A stretch of 38,714 bases of DNA from Lentisphaeria bacterium (GTDB taxonomy: Bacteria > Verrucomicrobiota > Lentisphaeria > Victivallales > UBA1829), in NCBI GenBank assembly GCA_017503375.1, contig JAFVTF010000020.1, forward strand, positions 1-38,714, read 5' to 3'. The notes beneath the pieces were generated by a model. That model did no database searches and had not been told where the DNA came from. It saw only the letters and a program-made list of their open reading frames with translations. The position numbers and the translations under genes are program-made. The number at the start of each line of letters is the position of its first letter. The first letter of the stretch is position 1. Below, piece by piece: positions 21,372 to 29,520 of this stretch.

Positions 21372-21989
21372 ATGCAGATCACCTACAAGCAGGAGCTTCT
21401 CAGAAAACTTGTCCATCTCAGTTCCATCTGGATGGTATTTGTGATGTACTGCGCAGGCCGTGTGCCTGCGTTCTTTTTCTTTGCGATTCTGGCGATTCTC
21501 AACTTGATCGTGGAATATGCCAGATACAAAAAAGTTCCGGTCATCACACCGCTTTATGAAACGTTGTTCAAGAACATGTTACGGGAAAGCAACGGAAAAT
21601 TCCGTCCCAGCGGAAGTCCGCCGTATCTGGCCTCTGCTGCAGTCACAAGTTTGCTGTTTCCCCTGCCGTTTTCCATTATTTCCTTTCTCTGCATGATGTT
21701 CGGCGATACTGCCGCAGCATTGATCGGACGGAAATTCGGAAAGCATAAATTTTTCAACGGAAAATCCGTGGAGGGATGTGCTGCATTTCTGATTACAGAC
21801 TGGCTGATTGTGATCGGTGCATTTTACATTACCGGATTCAGCTGGATCATACTTGTTTGCGGGCTTATTGGAGTTGTAATCGCCATGATTGCAGAGCTTT
21901 TCAATGAGGAATTGCATTTGGATGACAATTTTTCCATTCCGCTGTTAGTCGGCGGTATGTTCTGGATTGGGCTCCTGCTTGCGGCGTAA
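21372..21989 (+). CDS. Dolichol/phytol/diacylglycerol kinase-like (SEC59/DGK1/VTE5) integral membrane protein
   Basis: 205 residues, about six membrane helices. The ELLRKLVHLSS opening and the GDTAAALIGRKFGKHKFFNGKSVEG block with later LDDNFSIPLL match the CTP-dependent lipid kinase family (SEC59, DGK1, VTE5) and related CDP-lipid synthases. It probably phosphorylates a polyprenol or diacylglycerol in the inner membrane; the substrate is not determined. It starts 5 nt after the amaP-like stop without a clear ribosome binding site. Last gene before the repeat-rich spacer. Confidence 0.8.
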   Translation: MQITYKQELLRKLVHLSSIWMVFVMYCAGRVPAFFFFAILAILNLIVEYARYKKVPVITPLYETLFKNMLRESNGKFRPSGSPPYLASAAVTSLLFPLPFSIISFLCMMFGDTAAALIGRKFGKHKFFNGKSVEGCAAFLITDWLIVIGAFYITGFSWIILVCGLIGVVIAMIAELFNEELHLDDNFSIPLLVGGMFWIGLLLAA

Positions 21990-22007
21990 AGAAGAATTTC
22001 AGCACTG

Positions 22008-22146
22008 TTCCCGATAAAGGTTGTTCCTTGAGGAGGGGAAAAAGCCCTTTTGAGGAAAGGTCCTTTTTCCCCTCCTCAAACTCCACCCTTTTTTTTCCAA
22101 ACCTTTTTGCGGCATTCTGATTTTTGATAACAAAAATCAAAATGCC
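22008..22146 (+). repeat. Structured inverted-repeat element, left copy
   Basis: Starts TTCCCGATAAAGGTTG and contains two hairpins. The first is a 17-bp perfect stem, TTGAGGAGGGGAAAAAG (22028-22044) with CTTTTTCCCCTCCTCAA (22063-22079); its tip re-pairs CCTTT/AAAGG around the loop TGAGG. The second pairs GGCATTCTGATTTTTG (22111-22126) with CAAAAATCAAAATGCC (22131-22146), one mismatch. Between them is CAAACCTTTTTGCGG, an imperfect inverse of the element's start. It lies 18 nt after the kinase-like gene and could double as a terminator region for it (T8 after a spacer at about 22091). Confidence 0.85.
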
Positions 22147-22305
22147 AACTTTTGAGAGAAATAGAAGAATTTATCACCCCATTTAGTAACAGAGTCAAAA
22201 AAATCTGGATTTCTGTCAGTAATATCAGATTGGAGTTTTTTTCAACGGTTCTGTTTCCTATACAGGTCGGAAAATATTTACTACTATTCTATTTGATTTT
22301 ATGAT

Positions 22306-22447
22306 GGCATTTTGATTTTTGCACCGCAAAAATCGGAATGCCGCAAAAAGGTTTGAAAAAGGATGATGGGGTTCGGGGAAGAAGGGAAGAAATTTCCTCA
22401 AAATTTTTTTCCTTCTTCCCCGATCACAAATCAACCTTTATCGGGAA
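22306..22447 (-). repeat. Structured inverted-repeat element, right copy (opposite orientation)
   Basis: Reading the minus strand, it starts with the same TTCCCGATAAAGGTTG (plus 22432-22447) and repeats the same two hairpins: TCGGGGAAGAAGG (22411-22423 inverse) with 22373-22389, tip AATTT/AAATT around TGAGG, then GGCATTTTGATTTTTGC (22306-22322) with 22326-22342. Stem sequences differ from the left copy while pairing is kept. The spacer 22147-22305 between the copies has no gene, hairpin or promoter that I recognise. Confidence 0.85.
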
Positions 22448-22480
22448 TAGAGCTAAAATAAAAAATTGCGAACTGATAAA

Positions 22481-23512
22481 TTACAGAGTATGGTATGCTG
22501 AGAGGATCAGTTCTTCCGTATTATCCCAGCCGAGACAGGCATCTGTAACGGACAATCCGGGAACCATATACTCACCGATCTCCTGCCGTCCTTCTTTCAG
22601 ATAGCTTTCCAGCATAATACCGATAACAGCCTTATCGCCGTCTCTGCGCTGTCCAATCACGTCTTGGGCTGCTTTGATCTGATTTTTCGGCATTTTATGA
22701 GAATTTCCGTGACTGCAGTCAACAACGATCGCCTGATTCAGTCCGGCTTTCCGGAGTAATTCTCTGGAAAAAGCAATATATTCCGAACCGTAATTCGGGT
22801 CAATGGAAGAACCACGCAAAACGATATGGCAGTTCGGATTTCCTTTTGTATTGAAAATTCCCGTTCTGCCATCATTGATCACGCCAAGAAAACTGTGCCG
22901 TGCGGCTGCGGTTTTAATTGCGTCGATCGCAATGGTGATGGAACCGTCTGTTGCATTTTTGAATCCGATGGGCATAGACATTCCGCTTGCCATCTGACGA
23001 TGCGTCTGGGATTCAGTAGTTCTTGCACCGATTGCCGCCCAGGTGATAAGATCACAAAGATACTGGGGAATGATAGGATCAAGAAACTCTGTGGCTGTGG
23101 GAATCTTCATTTCCGTCAGCTGCAAAAGCAGTTTCCGGGCAATCCGCAAGCCTTCTTCAATTTGAAAACTTTTATCCATACGGGGATCGTAGATCAATCC
23201 TTTCCAACCGACAGTTGTACGGGGTTTCTCGAAATAAGCCCGCATGATCAGAAAGATTTTATCCGAAACTTTCTGCTGAAGTTTCTTGAACCGTTCTGCA
23301 TATTCAATTGCGGAAGGGATATCATTAATGGAACAGGGTCCTGTAATCACAAGGAACCGGTCGTCCCTGTGATTCAGGATATCCACAAGCTGCTGCCGGG
23401 AAGACTCTACAAAATCCTCTGATTCTGCCGGAATAGGCAGTTCAGAATGAATTTCATTCGGTGTCGGCAGCGGAGCCTGCGATTCAATATTTACGTTGTA
23501 AACTTTTTTCAT
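22481..23512 (-). CDS. 3-deoxy-7-phosphoheptulonate synthase, class I (AroF/G/H type)
   Basis: First enzyme of the shikimate pathway, joining PEP and erythrose-4-phosphate. 343 residues. Motifs: VITGPCSIND, IMRAYFEKPRTTVGWKGLIYDP, PTATEFLDP, ITWAAIGARTTESQTHR, GFKNATDGS, HIVLRGSSIDPNYGSEY, VVDCSHGNSHK and IGIMLESYLKEG. It belongs to the AroF/AroG/AroH group, normally feedback regulated by an aromatic amino acid; which one cannot be told. Its start overlaps the hisS stop by 4 nt. Confidence 0.93.
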   Translation of the reverse strand: MKKVYNVNIESQAPLPTPNEIHSELPIPAESEDFVESSRQQLVDILNHRDDRFLVITGPCSINDIPSAIEYAERFKKLQQKVSDKIFLIMRAYFEKPRTTVGWKGLIYDPRMDKSFQIEEGLRIARKLLLQLTEMKIPTATEFLDPIIPQYLCDLITWAAIGARTTESQTHRQMASGMSMPIGFKNATDGSITIAIDAIKTAAARHSFLGVINDGRTGIFNTKGNPNCHIVLRGSSIDPNYGSEYIAFSRELLRKAGLNQAIVVDCSHGNSHKMPKNQIKAAQDVIGQRRDGDKAVIGIMLESYLKEGRQEIGEYMVPGLSVTDACLGWDNTEELILSAYHTL

Positions 23513-24762
23513 TTCAAAATGCCAGCAAGAGCCTCGGCTGTGAGTTTGACCTCTTCCTGATTACCGTCTGCCATGCGTTTCAGCTTCACAACACCGGATT
23601 CCAGTTCGGTATCACCGACGATAATACTGTAAAGAGTTTTGAGACGGTCTGCGCTGCGCATCTGGGATTTGAGACTCTTGGACTCAACTTCCACAGCCAC
23701 GGGGATACCTGCACGGCGGAGTTTTGCCGCCAAAGCGATATTGAAAGCCAACGCTTTTTCCCCCATGGAGGCAAGGAACAGTTTTGGCGGTTCCGGTGCG
23801 GGTGGCACGATTCCGAGAGAATCTCTGACCATCAGCAAGCGTTCCATACCTGCAGCGAAGCCGACACCTTCCACCGGCTTGTTGATTCCGGGAAGAGTCA
23901 GTTCGTAACGTCCACCTCCGGCGATGGCATTCTGTCCGCCAAGACCGGGGTGAGTCAATTCAAATACGGTGTGAACATAATAATCCAGACCGCGAACCAG
24001 TTCAGGATCGACCTGATATTCGATTCCCATGGAATCCAGACTGCTGCAAACCTGTTTGAAATAGGATTTTGTTTCATCACTGAAGTATTCCGCAGCATTG
24101 GGGGCACCGGCAATAATATTGCGGCACTTTTCCTGTTTGCAGTCAAGAATACGCCAGATATTGCGTTCAAAACGTTCCTGACAATCGGGGCACATTTCAG
24201 CGACATGGGGCTTGAAGAACTCTCTGAGAGCAGCCTCTGCGGCCGGACGGTCAGCCTTTACACCGCGAGTGTTGATTTTGACCGTAAATCCGGTGATTCC
24301 GATATCATTGAGGAAATGAACGAGCATGGAAATACATTCTGCATCCAATTCCGGAGAAACTCTTCCGGCATTTTCCACACCGATCTGATGGAACTGTCTG
24401 CGGCGTCCGGCAGAAGGTCTTTCCCCGCGGAACATGGGACCGATGTAAAAGACACGGTGTTCGACACCGTTGACGGCATCGGTTCCTGCGAGAGAACGCA
24501 TGACACCTGCAGTTCCTTCCGGACGCAGAGTCAGAGAACGCCCGCCGCGGTCTTCAAAGGTATACATTTCCTTTTTGACGACTTCGGTTTCGTCTCCGAG
24601 ACCACGCTGAAATACTTCGGTATATTCAAAGATTGGGGTACGGAGTTCACCGTATCCATAAAGATGGAAAACCCGTTTTGCAGAATCTTCCAGAAGATTC
24701 CATACGGGAGCTTCTTCCGGAGTGATATCTCCGGTTCCCGGCGGCGGTGCGGACTTTGACAT
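23509..24762 (-). CDS. hisS: Histidine--tRNA ligase
   Basis: Class II aminoacyl-tRNA synthetase. 417 residues. Landmarks: PPGTGDITPEE, ELRTPIFEYTEVFQRGLGDETEVVKKEMYTFEDRGGRSLTLRPEGTAGVMR (motif 2 region), FYIGPMFRGERPSAGRRRQFHQIGVE, RGLDYYVHTVFEL, GGRYE and GVGFAAGMERLLM (motif 3), plus a C-terminal anticodon-binding domain. GGAG lies 6 nt before the ATG. It follows the HU gene by 16 nt. Confidence 0.97.
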   Translation of the reverse strand: MSKSAPPPGTGDITPEEAPVWNLLEDSAKRVFHLYGYGELRTPIFEYTEVFQRGLGDETEVVKKEMYTFEDRGGRSLTLRPEGTAGVMRSLAGTDAVNGVEHRVFYIGPMFRGERPSAGRRRQFHQIGVENAGRVSPELDAECISMLVHFLNDIGITGFTVKINTRGVKADRPAAEAALREFFKPHVAEMCPDCQERFERNIWRILDCKQEKCRNIIAGAPNAAEYFSDETKSYFKQVCSSLDSMGIEYQVDPELVRGLDYYVHTVFELTHPGLGGQNAIAGGGRYELTLPGINKPVEGVGFAAGMERLLMVRDSLGIVPPAPEPPKLFLASMGEKALAFNIALAAKLRRAGIPVAVEVESKSLKSQMRSADRLKTLYSIIVGDTELESGVVKLKRMADGNQEEVKLTAEALAGILK

Positions 24763-24778
24763 AATGTTCTCCGGTTAT

Positions 24779-25069
24779 TTATTTAACGAGATTACCGACT
24801 TTTTCGCGGAGGATTCTTCCGGAACGGAATTTAACTACAGAGCGTTCGGGGATAACCACTTCATTTTCGGGTTTGGCGGGGTTTCTTCCAACGCGTTTTT
24901 TGGTGACACGGATTTCAAACACGCCGAAATTGCGGAGTTCGATATTTCTTCCGGCAGCAAGTTCTTCGACGATTGCATCCAGAGTGCGCTGAACAACAAA
25001 GCCGACTTCCGCCTGTGTAAGAGTTTTGGATTCTTCTGCGATCTTAACGATGATATCACGTTTTGTCAT
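24779..25069 (-). CDS. HU/IHF-family DNA-binding protein
   Basis: 96-residue histone-like DNA-bending protein. MTKRDIIVKIAEESKTL, TLDAIVEELAAGRNIELRNFGVFEIR and the DNA-arm segment KRVGRNPAKPENEVVIPERSVVKFRSGRILRE are typical. The VVKF and GRNP features are shared by HU and IHF. An AGGAAAAGG ribosome binding site precedes ATG 25069. It sits 86 nt downstream of dacA, and probably starts its own transcript, though I found no clear promoter there. Confidence 0.93.
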   Translation of the reverse strand: MTKRDIIVKIAEESKTLTQAEVGFVVQRTLDAIVEELAAGRNIELRNFGVFEIRVTKKRVGRNPAKPENEVVIPERSVVKFRSGRILREKVGNLVK

Positions 25070-25155
25070 AGTACCTTTTCCTTTTGATGTTGCAGGTGAT
25101 ACTTGTTAATAATGGTTACCTTTTGAGGGGCCTTACTTCTACCTCTGCCGGATCA

Positions 25156-26214
25156 CTATCTTGCAATTCTGGCATATCCCCAGTCGAGCAGAGCCTTGAC
25201 AAATCTGTCCCGGTCTCTCCAGGTGGGATGTCCCATTACAACAGCGATAACACGGCGGTCTCCACGTTTGCAGGATGCTGCGAGGCAATAACCGGAACGG
25301 GCAATAAACCCGGTCTTCAAACCATCGACCCCTGCTGCGGAATCACTTCCGCCGGGAACCAGATGATTACTGTTCTGCATCATCATATATCCTTTGTCAC
25401 CCGGCTGACGGAACGGAGCTTTCCAGGTGGAAGTCCATTTCATCAACTGGGGATGGAGCAGCGTCGCTTCCGCAAGACGAACCATATCTTCCGGACTCGA
25501 CACGTTATCTTCGGCAGACGTTTTGCCGGGTAATCCGTGGGGGTTCCGGAATACTGTATGCTTCATCCCTAGCTCAGCAGCTTTGGTATTCATTCTTTTT
25601 ACAAACGATGCAACATCCCCGTTGCCGAAAAATTCAGCAAGAAGATATGCCGCATCGTTGGCACTTTTCACAGCAGCAGCCATCAGAAGTTCTTCTACTG
25701 TAAATGTCTCTTTCGGATCAAGATAAACCTGACTTCCGCCAATCTTGTAAGCCGCAACAGAGACTTTTACAGGGGTCTTCAAAGTGATCCCGCTGGCGGG
25801 GTCCAGTGTCATTTCATACGCAACCAGCATGGTCATCAGTTTTGTCATGGAAGCAATCGGAACTGACTTCCGGACATTTTTACACCAGAGGACCTTGCGG
25901 GTTTCCAGATCAACAATAATTCCGGCTGTTCCCGGTTTCCCTTTCCGGAAGCCGGGAATGGTATTCACAACGCTGTTTGTGTAGTCATAAGGCAATTTGA
26001 TTTTCGCAAGGGCATCCTGTCTCCGCTTCACCACAGAATCAATCTTCGGAGCTTCCGGCTCTTTCTTGATCACCGTTTCAGACTTTTCAAATTTCTTCTG
26101 TTCGGCAATCTGTTCCTCCTTGCCGGCACAGCCGTTGCCAAGCACAAGAACAAGCACCAAACCGTGAGCAAGCAGTATCATAATCAGAATCAGAATAACC
26201 TTGGACTGTTTCAT
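25156..26214 (-). CDS. D-alanyl-D-alanine carboxypeptidase (PBP5/DacA-type, peptidase S11)
   Basis: Trims the terminal D-Ala from peptidoglycan pentapeptides in the periplasm. 352 residues. The N-terminal hydrophobic helix (about 6-27) ends in GNGCAG, which is not a standard lipobox but leaves a Cys near the membrane. Active-site motifs: SMTK (SxxK, in PIASMTKLMTML), SAND (SxN, in VKSANDAAYLLAEFFG) and KTG (in DGLKTGFI). The charged stretch about 32-60 is a linker. It lacks a long C-terminal amphipathic anchor. It follows leuA by 5 nt; the AAGGA site overlaps the leuA stop codon. Confidence 0.9.
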   Translation of the reverse strand: MKQSKVILILIMILLAHGLVLVLVLGNGCAGKEEQIAEQKKFEKSETVIKKEPEAPKIDSVVKRRQDALAKIKLPYDYTNSVVNTIPGFRKGKPGTAGIIVDLETRKVLWCKNVRKSVPIASMTKLMTMLVAYEMTLDPASGITLKTPVKVSVAAYKIGGSQVYLDPKETFTVEELLMAAAVKSANDAAYLLAEFFGNGDVASFVKRMNTKAAELGMKHTVFRNPHGLPGKTSAEDNVSSPEDMVRLAEATLLHPQLMKWTSTWKAPFRQPGDKGYMMMQNSNHLVPGGSDSAAGVDGLKTGFIARSGYCLAASCKRGDRRVIAVVMGHPTWRDRDRFVKALLDWGYARIAR

Positions 26215-26219
26215 TTTCC

Positions 26220-27923
26220 TTAATCCTTTTTCATATCAGCATTCATTGCCTTATTGATAGCAGTAAACAAAGCCAGCATGGCTGCCTGATCAATATTGGA
26301 ATGTTCCCCTACTCCATAAAGTATTTTGGAATCATTTTTCTTGCGGATCCCAACAAATGCAATTGCTTTTGCATCAGCATTGGTTCCGAGGGTCCGTTCA
26401 GAAAAGTCTTCCAATACAAAATCATAAATTCCGGCTTCATTGCGGATAGCGTGAACAGTTGCAGAGATCGGACCGTTTCCGCTGCCTTTCACTTCCATCT
26501 CTTTTCCATTGTAACGGATGGTGAGCGCAACGGAGATCACGGCATTGTCCTCAGCTTCATTTTCATGATGAATCCGTCCGAACTTAACCAGTTCCAGAGG
26601 TCCTTTAACATTCACAAAGGCTTCATCGAAGATGTTAATAAGCTTCTTGGAATCCACTTCTTCACCGGTGCGGTCAGTATAATGCTGAACAGCTGTTCCG
26701 ATTTCCGGATGCATTCCTTTCGGAGGATAAATCCCGTATTCATGTTCCAGAACGTAAACAACGCCGCCCTTCCCGGACTGACTGTTGATACGGATCAGCT
26801 TTTCATAACTTCTGCCGACATCAGCGGGGTCAATGTGAAGATAGGGAACTTTCCAGTCAACGCCAAAGAGATCCTGGGAATCTTTCCGCTTTTCCAAACC
26901 TTTGCGGATTGCATCCTGATGAGATCCGGAAAATGCAGTAAAGACCAGCTGACCGGCATAAGGATGCCGTTCATGAACGTCAAGACCTGTAGCTTCTTCC
27001 ACAATATGAACGATCTTGGGCAGATTGGAAAAATCAAGTCCGGTTTCAATATTCATGGACTGCAAGTTCATTGCAATGGTACAGAGGTCCACATTTCCGG
27101 TTCTTTCTCCGTGACCGAAGAGAGTACCTTCCACACGTTCGGCACCTGCCAGCAGAGTCATTTCTGTTGAAGCAACAGCACAGCCCTGGTCATTGTGCGA
27201 ATGAACACTGACCGTTGTTGTATCGGCATAAGGGTAGTGTTTGAGAAAATAAGCGACCATATCCGCATAATGCCAGGGCGGTCTGCGCTCAACAGTTGCA
27301 GGCAGGTTCAGAATAAACGTATCTTTTGTTGTTTCGCCCCAGGCTTCACGGACAGCGGTACAGATTTCCACAGCGAAATCGGGATCGGTATCAGTGAACT
27401 CTTCCGGGGAGAATTCATAAGTGATCTGATCAATCATTCCTGCATCTTCCACACATTTCCGGACGAGTTTGGTTCCTTCGATCGCCATTTTCAGCAGTTC
27501 GTCATGTTTTTTTCCGAACACGATCTGACCGTGAAGATCAGAGGTTGCCAGATATGCATGCAAAACAGCCTGTTTCACACCTTTCAGGGACTCCACTGTA
27601 CGGCGGATGAGGGATTCTCTCATCTGAGTCAGCACACCGATCTTCACGCCTTCCGGAATATGATTTCCTTCGATCAGCTCACGGACAAAATCGAAATCAT
27701 CCTGGGATGCGGAAGGGAATGCCACTTCTATTTCTTTGAATCCGATAGAGGTAAGAAGCTTGAAGTATTCAAGTTTGCGGGCTGGATTCATGGGAAGGGG
27801 TAGTGCCTGATTGCCGTCGCGCAAGTCGACGGAACACCATGCAGGGGCTACCGTTAATTCCTTCTCAATCCATTCCCGCTTTGCAGGATTGGTGCGGGCG
27901 GGGCTTTCATACTTCGGTTTCAT
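26220..27923 (-). CDS. leuA: 2-isopropylmalate synthase (long, LeuA type 2)
   Basis: Commits carbon to leucine by joining acetyl-CoA and 2-oxoisovalerate. 567 residues. The TIM barrel has WCSVDLRDGNQALPLPM, FKEIEVAFPSASQDDFDFVRELI, SVHSHNDQGCAVASTEM, ERVEGTLFGHGERTGNVDL and HPYAGQLVFTAFSGSHQDAI, followed by a C-terminal regulatory domain. Start residues MKPKYESPARTNP fit the family. Divergent from lacI with a shared 401-bp spacer. Together with ilvE at 16570 it shows branched-chain amino acid synthesis. Confidence 0.95.
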   Translation of the reverse strand: MKPKYESPARTNPAKREWIEKELTVAPAWCSVDLRDGNQALPLPMNPARKLEYFKLLTSIGFKEIEVAFPSASQDDFDFVRELIEGNHIPEGVKIGVLTQMRESLIRRTVESLKGVKQAVLHAYLATSDLHGQIVFGKKHDELLKMAIEGTKLVRKCVEDAGMIDQITYEFSPEEFTDTDPDFAVEICTAVREAWGETTKDTFILNLPATVERRPPWHYADMVAYFLKHYPYADTTTVSVHSHNDQGCAVASTEMTLLAGAERVEGTLFGHGERTGNVDLCTIAMNLQSMNIETGLDFSNLPKIVHIVEEATGLDVHERHPYAGQLVFTAFSGSHQDAIRKGLEKRKDSQDLFGVDWKVPYLHIDPADVGRSYEKLIRINSQSGKGGVVYVLEHEYGIYPPKGMHPEIGTAVQHYTDRTGEEVDSKKLINIFDEAFVNVKGPLELVKFGRIHHENEAEDNAVISVALTIRYNGKEMEVKGSGNGPISATVHAIRNEAGIYDFVLEDFSERTLGTNADAKAIAFVGIRKKNDSKILYGVGEHSNIDQAAMLALFTAINKAMNADMKKD

Positions 27924-27979
27924 CTTTTTCTCTCTTTCTTTACCGGATTTTTAATAAGGCGGCATATCGCCATCGTGGT

Positions 27980-28008
27980 AATATATCATCATTTGCGAAA
28001 AAGTGAAA
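27980..28008 (-). promoter_or_regulatory. Putative leuA promoter
   Basis: On the minus strand TTTCAC (28003-28008), 17-nt spacer and TATATT (27980-27985) followed by ACC. The -35 is weak. The leader to ATG 27923 is about 50 nt and shows no obvious leucine-rich leader peptide or T-box. The 401-base divergent spacer 27924-28324 holds this promoter, the repeat at 28085-28228 and the lacI promoter. Confidence 0.5.
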
Positions 28009-28084
28009 TGAATTTTCAAAAAAAAATGCAAAAAGTATTGTTTTTTCATGACTTTTTTGCAGTTATCACCGTAGGGGACCAGCA

Positions 28085-28228
28085 GAGGCAATTTCAAAAG
28101 GCTCCAAAAATGCCTGAAATTTGTTGTTATCATGAAAAACGCCAAAATCCCCTTTTGTCTGACCTGTCCGACAAAAGGATCCTGAAATGATAAACTGCAT
28201 ACACTTATTTTTTGAAATTTTTACCTGA
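28085..28228. repeat. Degenerate relative of the dispersed palindromic repeat
   Basis: The left end, GAGGCAATTTCAAAAG then CTCCAAAAATGCCTGAAA, matches the inverse of the right end of copies A and B in roughly 36 of 40 positions. Inside, TTATCAT/ATGATAA flanks the hairpin CCTTTTGTC (28151-28159) / GACAAAAGG (28170-28178). The far end, TTTTTTGAAATTTTTACC near 28208-28228, looks like a decayed terminal repeat. The right boundary is uncertain. Confidence 0.6.
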
Positions 28229-28255
28229 CAGCAGTAATTTTTTTTATGTTTTTAC

Positions 28256-28283
28256 TTGCATTTTTCAGAATGGACGTTATATT
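28256..28283 (+). promoter_or_regulatory. Promoter for lacI-type regulator
   Basis: TTGCAT (28256-28261), 16-nt spacer, TATATT (28278-28283). It implies a leader of about 35 nt. Confidence 0.6.
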
Positions 28284-28302
28284 TATCCGTAAAAATGACC
28301 GA

Positions 28303-28312
28303 TTAACCTTAA
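28303..28312 (+). promoter_or_regulatory. Candidate LacI-family operator (autoregulatory)
   Basis: TTAACCTTAA, one base from the perfect palindrome TTAACGTTAA found at 29398-29407. It sits downstream of the -10 and just before the lacI start, a position suited to repression. The site is inferred from symmetry and context only. Confidence 0.35.
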
Positions 28313-28324
28313 AATTTCAGAAAA

Positions 28325-29329
28325 ATGAATAAGAAGTCAGTGACCTTAAAAGATGTAGCAATGAAATGCGGTGTGTCAGTTGCCACTGTATCTTATGTGC
28401 TGAACGGAAAAACCACCTCGCTTAAAATCTCTGAAAGTTCCATCAAACGGGTTCTTGAAGAGAGTATGCGTATGAATTACCGTCCGGACCGGGCTGCTCT
28501 GGAATTGGAAAAACTGAAATGGAAAAAACTTTCGATCCTGATGTATTCACCATGGCTTCTCAGTCAATATTCCGACTTTATGTTTCAAGTCAATCAGGTT
28601 CTCAACAGTGCATTGCAGAGAGAGCAGATAAAAGTAGATTCCCAGTTTTATTCAACAGGTCAATTAAAAAAAATTCTCAAACCATATAAATGTGAGAAAT
28701 ATGACATTGTTTTGATTATGGGGACGAACAGTGAAGATGAGATTTTTCTCGAAAAGAAGTGTTCCCAATTCAAAAATATAATCCTGCTTCACCGTAACAA
28801 TAAAAACTTTATCCATTCATGCGGGAATGACGGAGAAATTTGTATGGAAATGGCAAATCGTCTTCTTGCGAAGAATCAATATGATAAATATGTATTGGTA
28901 TATAACAGAGCTTATTCGGGTAAAGAGGCGGAGCGTATTGCAGGATACCGGAAAGGATTTGCACAGCAAAATAATTTTGAGGAATCCGTTCATGATCTCT
29001 CTGATGTAAATTTCCCGGATGATCTGCTGGAAAAATACTCCGGGGAAAAAGTTTGTTTTATTTTTACAATGTATATCAATGCCGCCCGGATGCTGCGGAA
29101 TACGGTCCTGAAAAAAATCAGTGTCCCGGATCAAGTCGGGATTGTTGCTTATGACCGGCATACGATGCTGGATAATTTTCTTTCTCCTGCTCTGACGACC
29201 ATTGATCCGGATTACCGGGCGATGACAGAAAAGGTTCTGGAACTTGGGAAATCAATCAAAGATGGAAACGAGGCATTTTCACATATAACCAAGGCAAAGA
29301 TCATAGAAGGAGGAACCGCCGGCATTTAG
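28325..29329 (+). CDS. LacI-family transcriptional regulator
   Basis: 334 residues. N-terminal helix-turn-helix VTLKDVAMKCGVSVATVSYVLNGK is followed by a hinge and a periplasmic-binding-protein-like sensor domain, ending TIDPDYRAMTEKVLELG and a short tail. The hinge helix region (YRPDRAALELEKLK) deviates from the usual NxxAR.L form. The gene faces the prepilin/hydrolase/isomerase/dehydrogenase block downstream, so it probably controls that block in response to a sugar; the ligand is unknown. No ribosome binding site is evident before ATG 28325, and expression may be weak. Confidence 0.88.
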   Translation: MNKKSVTLKDVAMKCGVSVATVSYVLNGKTTSLKISESSIKRVLEESMRMNYRPDRAALELEKLKWKKLSILMYSPWLLSQYSDFMFQVNQVLNSALQREQIKVDSQFYSTGQLKKILKPYKCEKYDIVLIMGTNSEDEIFLEKKCSQFKNIILLHRNNKNFIHSCGNDGEICMEMANRLLAKNQYDKYVLVYNRAYSGKEAERIAGYRKGFAQQNNFEESVHDLSDVNFPDDLLEKYSGEKVCFIFTMYINAARMLRNTVLKKISVPDQVGIVAYDRHTMLDNFLSPALTTIDPDYRAMTEKVLELGKSIKDGNEAFSHITKAKIIEGGTAGI

Positions 29330-29356
29330 GAGATCCGCAGTCCGTAATTTTTTCGG

Positions 29357-29377
29357 AGTATATGTTTTGCATATACT
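29357..29377. promoter_or_regulatory. Inverted repeat downstream of lacI (terminator or operator)
   Basis: AGTATATG (29357-29364) pairs with CATATACT (29370-29377) around TTTTG; seven T residues follow at 29381-29387. The A/T-rich stem could end lacI transcription. The right arm also contains TATACT, a possible -10 for the next operon, so it may instead be a promoter/operator. Confidence 0.4.
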
Positions 29378-29397
29378 GTATTTTTTTATTTCAAAAA

Positions 29398-29407
29398 TTA
29401 ACGTTAA
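29398..29407 (+). promoter_or_regulatory. Candidate LacI-family operator of the downstream operon
   Basis: TTAACGTTAA is a perfect 10-bp palindrome with a central CG step, as in many LacI-family sites. It lies between the lacI gene and the prepilin gene, downstream of the possible -10 TATACT (29372-29377). Short and A/T-rich, so chance occurrence cannot be excluded. Confidence 0.4.
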
Positions 29408-29446
29408 ACGGAAGTTAAAACAAAAAAAACAACGATTTTGAGTGCC

Positions 29447-29479
29447 AGAGGCATTTTGAAGAGTTTTGGAATTGCCTCA
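29447..29479 (+). repeat. Partial dispersed repeat, right end only
   Basis: AGAGGCATTTTGAAGAG followed by TTTTGGAATTGCCTCA parallels the right end of copies A and B (about 26 of 32 positions). No matching left end was found within 300 bp upstream. Confidence 0.55.
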
Positions 29480-29520
29480 CCTTACCAACAAAAACAATTT
29501 GAACGTGAAAGGAGAAAGAA

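Noticed and set aside
22338..22604. Short plus-strand frame in the 21990-22480 spacer
   Set aside because: It is made of the hairpin arms of the structured repeat and the antisense of the aroG-type gene; no ribosome binding site or domain.
23461..24759. 432-codon plus-strand frame opposite hisS
   Set aside because: Antisense of a fully conserved synthetase gene; no independent support.
26160..26214. Lipoprotein signal in the D-Ala-D-Ala carboxypeptidase
   Set aside because: The residues before Cys (GNG) do not fit a lipobox well, so I call only a membrane or signal helix.
28201..28324. T-box or leucine leader peptide in front of leuA
   Set aside because: No T-box specifier structure or Leu-codon-rich short frame is visible on the minus strand upstream of leuA.
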